64,000 bases of DNA from Qipengyuania sp. HL-TH1 (GTDB taxonomy: Bacteria; Pseudomonadota; Alphaproteobacteria; Sphingomonadales; Sphingomonadaceae): contig NZ_CP142675.1 of the NCBI RefSeq assembly GCF_036365825.1, positions 2,984,501 to 3,048,500 of the forward strand, read 5' to 3'. This document shows, piece after piece, positions 9,231 to 17,329 of the stretch. The notes beneath the pieces were generated by a model, which was not told the origin of the DNA, did no database searches, and saw only the letters and a program-made list of their open reading frames with translations. How positions within the stretch are numbered: the stretch's first letter is position 1; each line of letters starts with the position of its first letter. Both the position numbers and the translations under genes were made by a program.

Positions 9231-9649
9231 ATCTGCTCCGGATCGGGATCGAGCCGCCACTGCGCCAGCGGCGGCTGAGGGGATGGGAAATGCTGGATGA
9301 CGACGCGCCGCAGCCCGGCATGCGCATGGACGAAGCGCGTGTCGCCGAGCGCGATCAGCAGGTGGTGCTGCGCGGGTCCGGGCTGCATCAGCAGGACATC
9401 GCCCCGCCGGACGGGGTCGGCACAGCTGCGCAAACCATTGCGCGCGGCGAAGCCCAGCCACGGCGCGATATCGGTGTTGCGAAGCCGGTAACCTTGCGGA
9501 TAGCGCACGCTCCTTCCGCAATCCTCCAGCGCCCGCCCGACAAGTCCGAGGCAATCGAGCCCCGTCGCAGGCTCGCGCCCGTGTAGCCGGAACGGTACTC
9601 CCACCAGTGCCTGGGCGGCACTGGCAAGATCGGCGCCACGCGCGCTCAC
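9218..9649 (-). CDS. GTA NlpC/P60-family cell wall peptidase (gp14)
   Basis: Predicted tail-associated peptidoglycan peptidase, 143 residues. The catalytic cysteine is in GLDCLGL (residue about 33). The histidine of the dyad is in HHLLIALGD/FVHAHAG, consistent with the NlpC/P60 fold. It probably opens the recipient or host wall during DNA transfer. It overlaps both neighbours (4 bases with gp13, 13 bases with gp15), as expected for a coupled tail operon. Confidence 0.9.
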   Translation of the reverse strand: MSARGADLASAAQALVGVPFRLHGREPATGLDCLGLVGRALEDCGRSVRYPQGYRLRNTDIAPWLGFAARNGLRSCADPVRRGDVLLMQPGPAQHHLLIALGDTRFVHAHAGLRRVVIQHFPSPQPPLAQWRLDPDPEQIWQR

Positions 9650-10461
9650 CGCGCGACCGGATATTGCGCGAGCATGTCATTGCCGGGGAGGAAGGGTTCG
9701 CCGCGGAAGTTGACTGCATTGCCGAAACGCGATGTGCAGGTGGCGATGGTCCGGTCGCAGCCCTCGCGCAGCCGGACGCGCAGGCCCACAGGCAGCTCCG
9801 GCTCGATGCGCTCGGCAAGCGTTAGCGTGTCGCCCACCGCGTCGATAATCTGGGCCGAAAGACCGGTCGCGGGTCCGTCGAGCCAGCGCAGTTCGCCGTA
9901 TCGATAGGGCCACGTCTCCGCCAGATCGACGCGCAGCGAATTGGTATCGGCATCGCCCGCGACAACCCGTACGCGAGTTTCGAAGGCAACCGGGTTGAGG
10001 CCGCAGCCGGGCCCGCAGAAATGCGCCCGGCACGAGGGGCTCGAGAGGGGGATCGTATCCCCGGCCAACCGCGCCTTGGCCGAGACGAGCTCGGCCTTGA
10101 AACCCGCGCCTTCGCGCCTCACGCTCGCGATCGAGCCGACGTAGAGCGTGGCGCTCGCGCAGGTTTCCCAATCGACGATCCCGCTTTCCACGCGCGCGCC
10201 GTCGAAGCGCTCGCTGGCAAGATCCTCTGCGCGCACCGAAGCATGGCTGAGCGCGCCTGCGACATCGCCGGGATCGTCCTCGAAGCCGGCGGTGCGGCGG
10301 ATGGCCGAGGGCAGCATGCCCGGCGCGGCGCAGTGGCGGATGCCGCCAAACCACAGATCGCGATCATGCGTGGTAAAACCCAGCGTTACCCCGTCGCGGC
10401 GATAGATGCGCCACCAGGTCGCGGCGGTTTCGAGCTCATTGGCGAAAAATATCCTGCTCAT
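9646..10461 (-). CDS. GTA DUF2163 tail hub protein (gp13)
   Basis: 271 residues. The N-terminus WWRIYRRDGVTLGFTTHDRDL and the C-terminal CDRTIATCTSRFGNAVNFRGEPFLPG are diagnostic of the DUF2163/BR0599 family found as gene 13 of alphaproteobacterial GTAs, a tail hub component. The cysteines near CGPGCG and CTSRF may bind a metal or cluster, as is known for the R. capsulatus hub, but this is an inference by position. It overlaps the gene before by 4 bases (ATGA) and the peptidase gene by 4 bases. Confidence 0.9.
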   Translation of the reverse strand: MSRIFFANELETAATWWRIYRRDGVTLGFTTHDRDLWFGGIRHCAAPGMLPSAIRRTAGFEDDPGDVAGALSHASVRAEDLASERFDGARVESGIVDWETCASATLYVGSIASVRREGAGFKAELVSAKARLAGDTIPLSSPSCRAHFCGPGCGLNPVAFETRVRVVAGDADTNSLRVDLAETWPYRYGELRWLDGPATGLSAQIIDAVGDTLTLAERIEPELPVGLRVRLREGCDRTIATCTSRFGNAVNFRGEPFLPGNDMLAQYPVAR

Positions 10462-12770
10462 GCGGCCTCGCGCACTTCGATCAGCGGGACCGAAGGCGCT
10501 TCTCCCGCGGCGAAGGAGAGGCCGCTGACATCCAGCCGGTCCTCGGCAAAGCGCACCGGCACATCGAACAGGAAACCCGCGGTGATCGCTGCGCCATCGG
10601 GCGGGGCGGTGTCGAAGACGATCCAGCCCCCGTGCTCCAGGGTCCAGTCGGCGGTTTCGACACCCTCGACCGCGACGCGGATGCTGCCCCTTTCAGTGCG
10701 CGTGATCGGGCGTTGCTGCGCGCCATAGTGTTTGACCAGGCGGAAGCGGCTGGCCGCGCCATCGCCAGTGCCGAGCAATTGGTCGGTCGCAGCCGGTATG
10801 CCGGTCATCGCGTTCGAGCTGAAATCGAACGGATCGCGCAGCCGGAACCCGCGTGCCGGGCCGTAGCGCGCGCGGAAGAAGGCGATCAGCGTGCCCAGCT
10901 CTGCCTCGGAGCGGATACCGGGGCCGACATCGTAGCGCATGCGCGCATCGGACCACAGCGCATTGCGATGCTCATAGCCCGATGCGGTGACTGCGACCGA
11001 GGTTGAAAACTCCGGGCTCGCCGCGGCATCGCGGCCAAGTGCAAGGGGATAGGCGACATCGTCGAAGGGGATCATCTCGTCGTCTCCGGGAGGCAGGCGG
11101 GTGTAACCATCGCGCGCGACCTGCGGCAGCGCCCAGACGAAGCGCTGCGACACGCCGCGCGCTCGCGCCTCATCGAGCGCATGGTCGATCAGCGACCAGA
11201 ACTCCTCGCTATCTTCGGGGGCGAGCACGAAACCTGAGAAATAGTCGGTCGCAGCAGCCGGATAGGCCAGGTGCCGGTCGACGAAGGCATGCGCCCGGCG
11301 CCGCGCGGCCTCGGCACCTGCCGTCAGCCAGTCGTAATCTTCCAGCTGCAGGCGGTCGAAGGCGGGGTATCGCCAGCCGGTGGGCATATTGGCGCGCCAG
11401 GCCTCGGGGGTGGCCGGATCGAGGACGGTCGGCGTGAAGGTCAGCAGTAAAATCTCGGCCTGCCCGTCCGCCGCGTCGCGCACCGCATCGGCCAGTGCCA
11501 GCGTCGAATCCGCCAGCACTTGTCCCGCCGCATCGAGCAGCGCGACCTGCGCCGGGTCGAGCGGGCCGCGCAAGGACGCGATCGTCACCGGGTCGCCCCC
11601 CAGCGCAGCCTTCGCGCTGGCGTCGTAGAGACAGGGGGCACCGGTCGCGGGAACGGTCCACCACCATGGCTCGCCGATCTGGAACAGCACCGGCAATGCC
11701 GCGTCCTGCGCGATGGTGACGAAGGCGCGCGCGACCTGCTGCAGATAGGCCATCGCGCCGCCATGCGCGGGCGACAGCAGTGTCGAAGGCGGCACCCAGC
11801 CGGTCAGGGCTGGCGATCCATCGGGCGCGCGCTGCTTCCAGTCGTTCCAGCAATGCGCATCGAACAATTCGTAGGATAGCGACCAGATCAGGTCGAAACC
11901 GTGCTCGCGCGCGGCGGCGGCATAGGCGCGGTGCCAAGCCTCGCAAGGGGCGTTGAGCACACCGCCGGCAAGGCTGACGTAATGCGCGCCGCCCAGCGGC
12001 TCGAGCCGGAAATAATGGCTCATCCCGACATAGTGGACGATCCGCCCGCGATAGCCGAGGCCCTCGATATTGCGCAGCAGGCGCGCGGGCGTCTGGTTGA
12101 AGCTGTCATCATAGGCGGTGGCGATCTGCTCGCCATGCGCAGGGATCAGGACATCGCCGATTTCGAGCGAGGCATTCTCTCCCTCGCAGGAGAGCGCGGT
12201 CAGCTCCGCCCAGCCATCGATCGGTGCGGAAAGCACCGCCTCGCTGCCCTCGATATAGCCTTGCGGGACAAGGCTGATGAACATGCGGTCGATATCGGCG
12301 GGATGAACTGCCTCGCCGGGCAGGCCATAGCCCGATTGCAGCGAAGAAAAGGGCAATTCGATCTGCGCATCGCTGGGTGCGCCGCTGGCATAGTTCCACA
12401 GGCGGACATACCAGGCCCGCGGCTGGCCTGCGGCATCGCGGCCTTCGATCGTCAGCGTCGGTCCATGCGGCACATCGAGCGCCAGCACCCCGCCGCTGCG
12501 CCAGCGAAAGCGCAGTACGCAATGGGCGTAATCGCGGTGCGTTTCATAGGCGAGCAGCGGATGGTCGAGCCGGTCTTCGCTCTCCCAGATCAGTCCCGCC
12601 AGTTCGCCTTCGTGGAAGAATGTGCAATCCACGCGCAGCGCATCGGGCGCGGTGGTGACCACGCTGGCCATCATCGGGCGCGGGAAATTGATCGTCCAGA
12701 AGCGCGGGTCGAAGCGCTGAATATAGTCGGAATGCTGCCCCTTGCGGTCGCGGGCAAGCCAGAATGACAT
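10458..12770 (-). CDS. GTA distal tail protein (gp12): glycoside-hydrolase-like domain plus DUF2460
   Basis: 770 residues counted from the ATG at 12770; the frame is open further upstream but that part only shadows the tape-measure gene. The C-terminal ~210 residues match DUF2460/TIGR02217 distal tail proteins (FSTSVAVTASGYEHRNA...RYGPARGFRLRDPFDF). The N-terminal ~540 residues look like a TIM-barrel glycoside-hydrolase-like module (GMSHYFRLEP, WSLSYELFDAHCWNDW, FQIGEPWWW, LQLEDYDWLTAG). In R. capsulatus the comparable barrel module lies in gene 15 and gene 12 is only about 210 residues, so the modules are arranged differently here. Confidence 0.85.
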   Translation of the reverse strand: MSFWLARDRKGQHSDYIQRFDPRFWTINFPRPMMASVVTTAPDALRVDCTFFHEGELAGLIWESEDRLDHPLLAYETHRDYAHCVLRFRWRSGGVLALDVPHGPTLTIEGRDAAGQPRAWYVRLWNYASGAPSDAQIELPFSSLQSGYGLPGEAVHPADIDRMFISLVPQGYIEGSEAVLSAPIDGWAELTALSCEGENASLEIGDVLIPAHGEQIATAYDDSFNQTPARLLRNIEGLGYRGRIVHYVGMSHYFRLEPLGGAHYVSLAGGVLNAPCEAWHRAYAAAAREHGFDLIWSLSYELFDAHCWNDWKQRAPDGSPALTGWVPPSTLLSPAHGGAMAYLQQVARAFVTIAQDAALPVLFQIGEPWWWTVPATGAPCLYDASAKAALGGDPVTIASLRGPLDPAQVALLDAAGQVLADSTLALADAVRDAADGQAEILLLTFTPTVLDPATPEAWRANMPTGWRYPAFDRLQLEDYDWLTAGAEAARRRAHAFVDRHLAYPAAATDYFSGFVLAPEDSEEFWSLIDHALDEARARGVSQRFVWALPQVARDGYTRLPPGDDEMIPFDDVAYPLALGRDAAASPEFSTSVAVTASGYEHRNALWSDARMRYDVGPGIRSEAELGTLIAFFRARYGPARGFRLRDPFDFSSNAMTGIPAATDQLLGTGDGAASRFRLVKHYGAQQRPITRTERGSIRVAVEGVETADWTLEHGGWIVFDTAPPDGAAITAGFLFDVPVRFAEDRLDVSGLSFAAGEAPSVPLIEVREAA

Positions 12771-12780
12771 GGCGGGTCTC

Positions 12781-13362
12781 CTAGACCGAGAGCGCGCGCC
12801 GTACCGCGCTCGCGACCTGGCGCGAGGAGCGCTGGAGCGCGACGGGGACGGCAGTGCCACGCGGGGCGGCCAGGTTGATCGCGACGCGGACGTCGGGCCG
12901 GGCCTGGCCGTGTGGAACGCTGGCTTCCACCCGGCCGGCGCTGGCCGGGACGAACAGTTCGGGGCCGCGTTCGCCGACGAGATAGGGCCGCTCGGGCGCG
13001 ACCAGCCCGCCGGTGGCGCGGCCGGGCAGGCCGAACAAGGCGCCCAGCGCCCCGCCGACCAGATTGCCAAGTCCGTCGCCGCCGCCGCTTCCGCCGAACA
13101 GCGAATCGAGCCCGAGGCGGAGCGCCTGCGCCGCGATCTGATCGAGCACGCCGGCGGCGACGCGTTGCAGGTCGTCGAAGCCAAGACTGCCTTGGCGGAT
13201 TGCCGAAAGCAGCCCGCGTTCGAGTACCTTGCCCGCGCGTTCGAACCCGCCCAGCACAGTGGTGTCGAACTCGCTGCGCATCGCGCGCATGTCGGCGGCA
13301 AAACCCTGCGTATCAGCGCGCACTGCGACGATCAGCTCGTCGATTTCGTCATCCATGGGCAT
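12781..13362 (-). CDS. GTA tail tape measure protein (gp11)
   Basis: 193 residues, short as expected for the short GTA tail. The start DDEIDELIVAVRADTQGFAADMRAMRSEF is the usual tape-measure/TP901-type N-terminus. It is followed by a glycine-rich hydrophobic centre and the ATGGLVAPERPYLVGERGPELFVP motif common to tape measure C-termini. Alternative start ATG 13356 (MDDEID). It overlaps the preceding chaperone gene by 14 bases, and the distal tail gene begins 10 bases after its stop. Confidence 0.88.
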   Translation of the reverse strand: MPMDDEIDELIVAVRADTQGFAADMRAMRSEFDTTVLGGFERAGKVLERGLLSAIRQGSLGFDDLQRVAAGVLDQIAAQALRLGLDSLFGGSGGGDGLGNLVGGALGALFGLPGRATGGLVAPERPYLVGERGPELFVPASAGRVEASVPHGQARPDVRVAINLAAPRGTAVPVALQRSSRQVASAVRRALSV

Positions 13363-13543
13363 CTCGTTCGATCAGCGCCGCGATTTCGGCGCGCGTGGGA
13401 GAGGTGTCGGCGGAAAGGGGCGGGGCAAGGCTGGCGGCGAGTTCGGAGGGCGTCGCGGCCCAGAACACCGGCGGCGTCCAGCGCATATGCGCCGCCGCCA
13501 GCGCTGCCAGCCGGACGGCCTGCGCTGCGAAAGTCGTGCTCAT
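13349..13543 (-). CDS. GTA tail assembly chaperone-like small protein
   Basis: 64 residues starting MSTTFAAQAVRLAALAA. The core WTPPVFWAATPSELAA is the hallmark of the short phage tail assembly chaperone family located just before the tape measure gene in GTAs. The start codon overlaps the upstream stop by 4 bases (13540-13543) and the stop lies inside the tape measure start, so translation is coupled. The frame runs open further upstream, but that part only shadows the preceding gene. Confidence 0.82.
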   Translation of the reverse strand: MSTTFAAQAVRLAALAAAHMRWTPPVFWAATPSELAASLAPPLSADTSPTRAEIAALIERDAHG

Positions 13544-13845
13544 CCCGACCCTTTGAGGATTTCGCCGAGGAGCGCACGCAGCGGCGCGGCCGAGGCGGCG
13601 AGGCCCCGGTCGAGCACCGCCTGCCCCACCTCCGCGCGGGTCAGCTCGCCGCGATCGGCAAGGCAATGCCAGAACAGGCCGGCGATCTCGGCCAGCCGGA
13701 GCTGGCCTTCGCCCGCGCGGTCGACCAGTGCGAACAGCGAACCCAGCTCCTCCTCCGCGCGCACCAGCGCGTCGAAGCTCGGGCGCAGCAAATGCGCCTC
13801 GCCGGCGATGGTCAGTGTGGCTTCGCCGCGAACCGGATTGCTCAT
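13540..13845 (-). CDS. GTA tail assembly chaperone, gene-transfer-agent family (gp10)
   Basis: 101 residues. The N-terminus NPVRGEATLTIAGE followed by LLRPSFDALVRAEEELG matches the 'gene transfer agent family protein' group of tail assembly chaperones (Phage_TAC_11-like) between the major tail gene and the tape measure. ATGA overlaps on both sides. It probably binds the tape measure during assembly (family inference). Confidence 0.85.
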   Translation of the reverse strand: MSNPVRGEATLTIAGEAHLLRPSFDALVRAEEELGSLFALVDRAGEGQLRLAEIAGLFWHCLADRGELTRAEVGQAVLDRGLAASAAPLRALLGEILKGSG

Positions 13846-14249
13846 GCGGGGACCACCTCGCCCGAGCTTTCGAGCTGCAGCGCATAGGTCCGCTCGCCAT
13901 TGAAATCCCCGGCGTAGTCGAGCCGCTGGACAAGGAACTGGCCCCGCATCTTGGCGCCGTCCTCGAAGCTCAGCTCGTAATTGGCGAGCGTACCGGCAAG
14001 CGCATGGCCGCGTACGCTGCCCTCGGCATCCGAGCCGAGGAAGATGCCCGAGGCCGAGACCGAGACCGAGCGCGTTCCCGCGCCCGACAGCAGGTCACGC
14101 CAGCCGCCGCTCTGCTTGTGCGTCACCACCACCGTATCGCCATTGACGGTCATCTGCGTGGTCCGCAGGCCGGCGACGGTTTCGTAGGCGATGGGCGAAT
14201 TGCCATCGCCGATCTTGAGGAGGAAGGCGGCACCTTTTTGGGCGGTCAT
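13842..14249 (-). CDS. GTA major tail protein, TP901-1 family (gp9)
   Basis: 135 residues forming the tail tube. The start AQKGAAFLLKIGDG, the TQMTVNGDTVVVTHKQSGGWRDLL segment and the C-terminal ALQLESSGEV are typical of TP901-1-like major tail proteins of GTAs. It sits between the DUF3168 gene and the chaperone gene, as in R. capsulatus. Confidence 0.92.
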   Translation of the reverse strand: MTAQKGAAFLLKIGDGNSPIAYETVAGLRTTQMTVNGDTVVVTHKQSGGWRDLLSGAGTRSVSVSASGIFLGSDAEGSVRGHALAGTLANYELSFEDGAKMRGQFLVQRLDYAGDFNGERTYALQLESSGEVVPA

Positions 14250-14255
14250 GTCGGG

Positions 14256-14648
14256 TTACTCCGTTTCGAGAAGCGAGAAGCGATATTCGAGCAGCACCGC
14301 GCGCAGGCCGCGGCGGCGGCGTTCGACGCGGCTGCGCAGGAACTGGGTGACGACGATCCGGTACCCCTCCTGCTGCGGGGCGAGCGTGGCGATGCGCTGC
14401 TCCACCCGCAGCGCGAGGGCCGCGGTCTGCGCAGGATCGTCGCTGCGTCCGACCAGCTCGAGCGCAAGGCGGATTTCGCGGCCGCGTGCGGTCTTGGTCG
14501 ACCAGTCGGCAGCGGCGCTGGCGACGAGCGCGAGATGCGGCGGGCTGGCGGCGACCGGTCCGGCCTCCTCGATCGAATTGAGCATGTCGGCGAGGAGGGG
14601 ATCGGCGCGGAGCCAGGCGACGAGCGCGGTGCGAAAGGCGATTTCCAT
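14256..14648 (-). CDS. GTA DUF3168 tail terminator-like protein (gp8)
   Basis: 130 residues. FRTALVAWLRADPLLADML at the start and the C-terminal arginine-rich YRFSLLE pattern fit DUF3168 tail-completion proteins placed between head closure and major tail genes. The ATG at 14648 shares one base with the preceding TGA, so translation is coupled. The frame is open further upstream but shadows the two connector genes. Confidence 0.85.
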   Translation of the reverse strand: MEIAFRTALVAWLRADPLLADMLNSIEEAGPVAASPPHLALVASAAADWSTKTARGREIRLALELVGRSDDPAQTAALALRVEQRIATLAPQQEGYRIVVTQFLRSRVERRRRGLRAVLLEYRFSLLETE

Positions 14649-14803
14649 CAGCGCTCTCCCCGGCCGAACAGCGGCCACAGCTGCCGCGCGCGGTGCCATT
14701 GGCCGCCAAATCCGCGGTGGGCCTGGAGATGTGCTTCGGCGCGCGCGGCGGCGAGCAGGGCGGCGCGCTGCGACAGGCGCTGCGCGAGCGCGGCAAAGCT
14801 CAC
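14648..14803 (-). CDS. very small protein in the GTA head-closure (gp7) position
   Basis: 51 residues from a GTG at 14803 that overlaps the connector stop as GTGA; its own stop overlaps the next ATG as TGATG. This double coupling, and the fact that the gap would otherwise be the only one in the run, support translation. The product (SFAALAQRL...WPLFGRGER) is basic and alanine-rich. In this place R. capsulatus has a head-closure protein of about 110 residues, so this may be a reduced or replaced version. The function is unproved. Confidence 0.55.
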   Translation of the reverse strand: MSFAALAQRLSQRAALLAAARAEAHLQAHRGFGGQWHRARQLWPLFGRGER

Positions 14804-15090
14804 AGCCGCACCATGCGATAGGGGCGCCACAGCGCGGCGATCGCGCTCGGCAACCGCTCTGCAGGGCCTTCGTCCCGCTCGCGATATTGATGCGCGGCGA
14901 AGCGCACGATGCCGTGACGCAGCGCGGGGTCGAGCTCGGCCCATTCCGCCGCCTCGCTGCCGGTGAACTGGAGGCACACTTGCCACGCGCTTTCGAGCAG
15001 GCGGAGCAGCAGCGCATCCTCGCCCGTGGTGCTGATCGCCAGCCACTGCTTGAGCTCGGCCAGCGGCTGGCCGGACGGGTCTGTCGGCAT
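14800..15090 (-). CDS. GTA head-tail connector protein (gp6)
   Basis: 96 residues. LAELKQWLAISTTGEDALLLRLLESA is the familiar N-terminus of gp6-type head-tail adaptors, followed by an all-alpha body (LRHGIVRFAAHQYRERDEG). It sits after the capsid gene with an 85-base gap and is coupled to the tiny gene downstream. It joins portal and tail. Confidence 0.85.
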   Translation of the reverse strand: MPTDPSGQPLAELKQWLAISTTGEDALLLRLLESAWQVCLQFTGSEAAEWAELDPALRHGIVRFAAHQYRERDEGPAERLPSAIAALWRPYRMVRL

Positions 15091-15175
15091 GGGGGGTCCT
15101 TCTCTGGCGTAGGGTGGAAGCCTTGCGGGAAACGAAAGGCAGGCGGGGCCAGGGGAAAGCCCCGCCTGCCAGCTG

Positions 15176-16309
15176 CTAGTCTTCGATCTTCAGCAGCTTG
15201 ATCGCATTGCCATCGAGCACCTGGCCGCCGACGCGCTTGGTGGCGTAGAAGTGGACGAAGGGCTTGTTGGTGAAGGGATCGCGCAGCACCTGCGTCGCGC
15301 TGCGTTCGGCGATCAGATAGCCGTGGCGGAAATTGCCGAAGGCGATCGGGAAAGTGCCCGCGCCGATATCGGGCATGTCTTCGGCCTCGACCACCGGATA
15401 GCCGAGCAGGCGGTCGGGCTGGCCCTCGACCAGCCCCGGCTGCCAGACGAAGGCGCCGTCGGAGGTCTTGAGCTTGCGCACTTCGGCGAGCGTGGCCGAA
15501 TTCATCACGAAGCTCGCCCCCTGCCGGTGGCCCGCCTTGAGCGTGTGGACCAGGTCGATCAGCCGCGTATCTGCCGTACTGCCCAGCCCGTCCGACGCGC
15601 CCGAGCCCAGATATTGCAGCGTCCCGAAGGCGCGCGCGTCATCCGCCGTGGTCGCGGTGGGGGCGGCAAGGAAGCCGCGGGGCTGGTTGGTGCCCGAACC
15701 GCCGATAAAGGCGGCCCCCTCGGCGCGGGCGAATTCCAGCGCAATCTCGCTCGCGAGCCAGTTCTCGAGATCGAAGCCGGCATCGTCGAGCATCGCCTGG
15801 CTGGCCGCCGGGTTGGCATAGAGTTCGCCCGTGGGCGGCGCGATCTCGGCGAATTCCGGCGTGTCGGTCTCGGGACGCGCGGTGGTTTCGCTGACCCAGC
15901 CGCTGGCGGTGCCGCCGGTGGTCACCAGCTTGCGATAGCCCGCGCTGCCCGTCTGCACGACCTGCGCAATGGCGCGGATCGGGCTGATCGCGGTCAGTTC
16001 GCGGGCGATCGCCGCGTCGATCTGGCGCGGCACGGCATAGCCGCCATCGGCGGGGACGCCGGTCGTGAGCGACTTGATCTCGGTGGTCGATCCGCGGCGC
16101 AGATAGCCATCGACAAAGCCTTTCACTTCGGGCGCGGGCTCATCGGTGGATCCGATTGCCGGGCGCGCCGCGGCGCGGCCGATCTTATCGACGCGCGCTT
16201 TCACCTCGTCGACATCGCTACGCACCGAGGCGACATCGGCCTCGGTCTTGTCCTGGCGCGCTACGATATCGAAGCTGGCTTCGGCGGGATCGTGGGGAGT
16301 GGTATCCAT
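15176..16309 (-). CDS. GTA major capsid protein, HK97 fold (gp5)
   Basis: 377 residues. The first ~100 residues are charged and coiled-coil prone (delta domain, probably removed by the prohead protease). Then comes the HK97-type body with VPADGGYAVPRQID, GFDLENWLASEIALEFARAEGAAFI and GTNQPRGFL, and the C-terminal RVGGQVLDGNAIK. The position right after the protease gene and the length agree with alphaproteobacterial GTAs. The gap to the protease gene is 77 bases. Confidence 0.95.
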   Translation of the reverse strand: MDTTPHDPAEASFDIVARQDKTEADVASVRSDVDEVKARVDKIGRAAARPAIGSTDEPAPEVKGFVDGYLRRGSTTEIKSLTTGVPADGGYAVPRQIDAAIARELTAISPIRAIAQVVQTGSAGYRKLVTTGGTASGWVSETTARPETDTPEFAEIAPPTGELYANPAASQAMLDDAGFDLENWLASEIALEFARAEGAAFIGGSGTNQPRGFLAAPTATTADDARAFGTLQYLGSGASDGLGSTADTRLIDLVHTLKAGHRQGASFVMNSATLAEVRKLKTSDGAFVWQPGLVEGQPDRLLGYPVVEAEDMPDIGAGTFPIAFGNFRHGYLIAERSATQVLRDPFTNKPFVHFYATKRVGGQVLDGNAIKLLKIED

Positions 16310-16386
16310 AAGAGTCCTCTTTCTTCAGGGCACAAAAAAGCCGCCCGGAAGGCGGCGAGGGGTGTGGGCTTGAGCGTTGGGGCCGG

Positions 16387-16782
16387 TCAGGCGGTGAGGT
16401 GGATCCTCGCCTGCGGCTGCAGCGGGTGCGTGACCACGCTGACCTCGAACAGGTCGATTTCGGCCAGCTCGCGGCCGCCCGGCGTCTGGCGAAAGCGGCG
16501 GGCGCGGTAGCCGAAGCTGAGTCCGCTCACCGCATGCGTTCGCAGCAGCGTGGCGGCGCGGCCCTGCGGCTGGTCGATCCGGGCGATGATCCGCAGTCCG
16601 CGCGCATCCTCTGCCGCGGTCTCGACCCAGCCGATGCGCTGGTCGCTGCGGTGCTGCCAATAGAGCGGGTAGGGGTCATCGCGCTCATCGAGGGTGCGCG
16701 TGAAGGCACCGCGGCGGATCGTGTCGCGCGCGCCATCGGGTAGGTCGAACAGCGCGGCATAGCCCGCAATCCGCAGGCTCAC
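16387..16782 (-). CDS. GTA prohead protease, HK97 family (gp4)
   Basis: 131 residues from a GTG at 16782 overlapping the previous stop as GTGA. LRIAGYAALFDLPDGARDTIRRGAF and YPLYWQHRSDQRIGW are signatures of the U35-type prohead protease, with the catalytic histidine in WQH and serine in VSGLSFGYR. It cleaves the capsid delta domain and matures the head. The frame extends upstream of the GTG, but that stretch only shadows the small membrane protein gene. Confidence 0.9.
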   Translation of the reverse strand: MSLRIAGYAALFDLPDGARDTIRRGAFTRTLDERDDPYPLYWQHRSDQRIGWVETAAEDARGLRIIARIDQPQGRAATLLRTHAVSGLSFGYRARRFRQTPGGRELAEIDLFEVSVVTHPLQPQARIHLTA

Positions 16783-17087
16783 GAGAGCATGTCCGCGGCG
16801 CCAAGCCGGACCGCGATGCCGACCAGCAGCAGCGCGAGCACCCCGCGCACCAGCCACTCGATGGCCGCCTTCCACGCGCTCGCCTTGGCGTCGCGCCAGG
16901 CCGAGAGCAGTTCGCGCAATTCGCCAAGGTCGTCCTGCGCTCCCGGATCGGCGAGGCCGAGCCGGTCGAGCACCCGGCTCGCGCCCAGCTCGCTCGCTTC
17001 CTCGACCACCGCGCGCAGGGTGATCAGCTCGCCCCCCTCGGTGCGGGCCTGCGCGATCAGCCGCGCGAGCATGTCTTCTCTGGTCAT
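16779..17087 (-). CDS. small membrane-associated protein in GTA cluster (DUF6127-like)
   Basis: 102 residues from ATG 17087 (MTREDMLARL). The charged first two thirds are predicted helical; the C-terminus WLVRGVLALLLVGIAVRLG is a single membrane segment. Similar short genes occur between portal and protease in sphingomonad GTAs (DUF6127), but the family call is from memory of layout and not certain. It is coupled by GTGA to the protease gene. An ATG at 17108 is possible but has no better ribosome site. Confidence 0.6.
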   Translation of the reverse strand: MTREDMLARLIAQARTEGGELITLRAVVEEASELGASRVLDRLGLADPGAQDDLGELRELLSAWRDAKASAWKAAIEWLVRGVLALLLVGIAVRLGAADMLS

Positions 17088-17125
17088 GGCTTTCCTATCG
17101 CTTTGCAATCGGGCAGAAAGCGCCG

Positions 17126-17329
17126 ATGCGGGTCTTCAAATCGGGGTGTCTCTGGATCGTGGGCCTCATGGCCGCGGGGGTGCTCGCCTATGCGGGCTAT
17201 CTCTATTCGATCGATTTTCTCGCGGCCGATGACTGCGCAGATGCGGGCGGCAGTTTCCACTTCGATCGGGGCGAGTGCAGCTTCACCGAGAATTACACAG
17301 GCGAAGTTCCGCCCCTATGGCCGTTCTAG
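17126..17329 (+). CDS. 67-residue single-span membrane protein, antisense to GTA cluster
   Basis: A short gene on the plus strand between portal and the small GTA gene, both on the minus strand. It has a hydrophobic N-terminal segment (LWIVGLMAAGVLAYAGYLY), then a small cysteine-bearing extracytoplasmic part (DDCADAGGSFHFDRGEC). The two cysteines are spaced for a disulfide. Its last 15 bases overlap the end of the portal gene. Codon use looks like the neighbours. No homologue was recognised. It may be an inserted extra gene or a lysis- or secretion-related small protein. Confidence 0.5.
   Translation: MRVFKSGCLWIVGLMAAGVLAYAGYLYSIDFLAADDCADAGGSFHFDRGECSFTENYTGEVPPLWPF

Noticed and set aside
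9231..9818. Upstream extension of the large GTA tail protein
   Set aside because: It overlaps the whole NlpC/P60 gene in another frame; the conserved N-terminus begins at 9230.
12771..13301. Upstream extension of the DUF2460-type tail protein
   Set aside because: Shadow of the tape measure gene; MSFWLARDRKG at 12770 is the real start.
15251..16510. Long plus-strand open frame (about 419 codons)
   Set aside because: Antisense of the capsid gene in high-GC DNA. The minus-strand product is a clear HK97 capsid protein.
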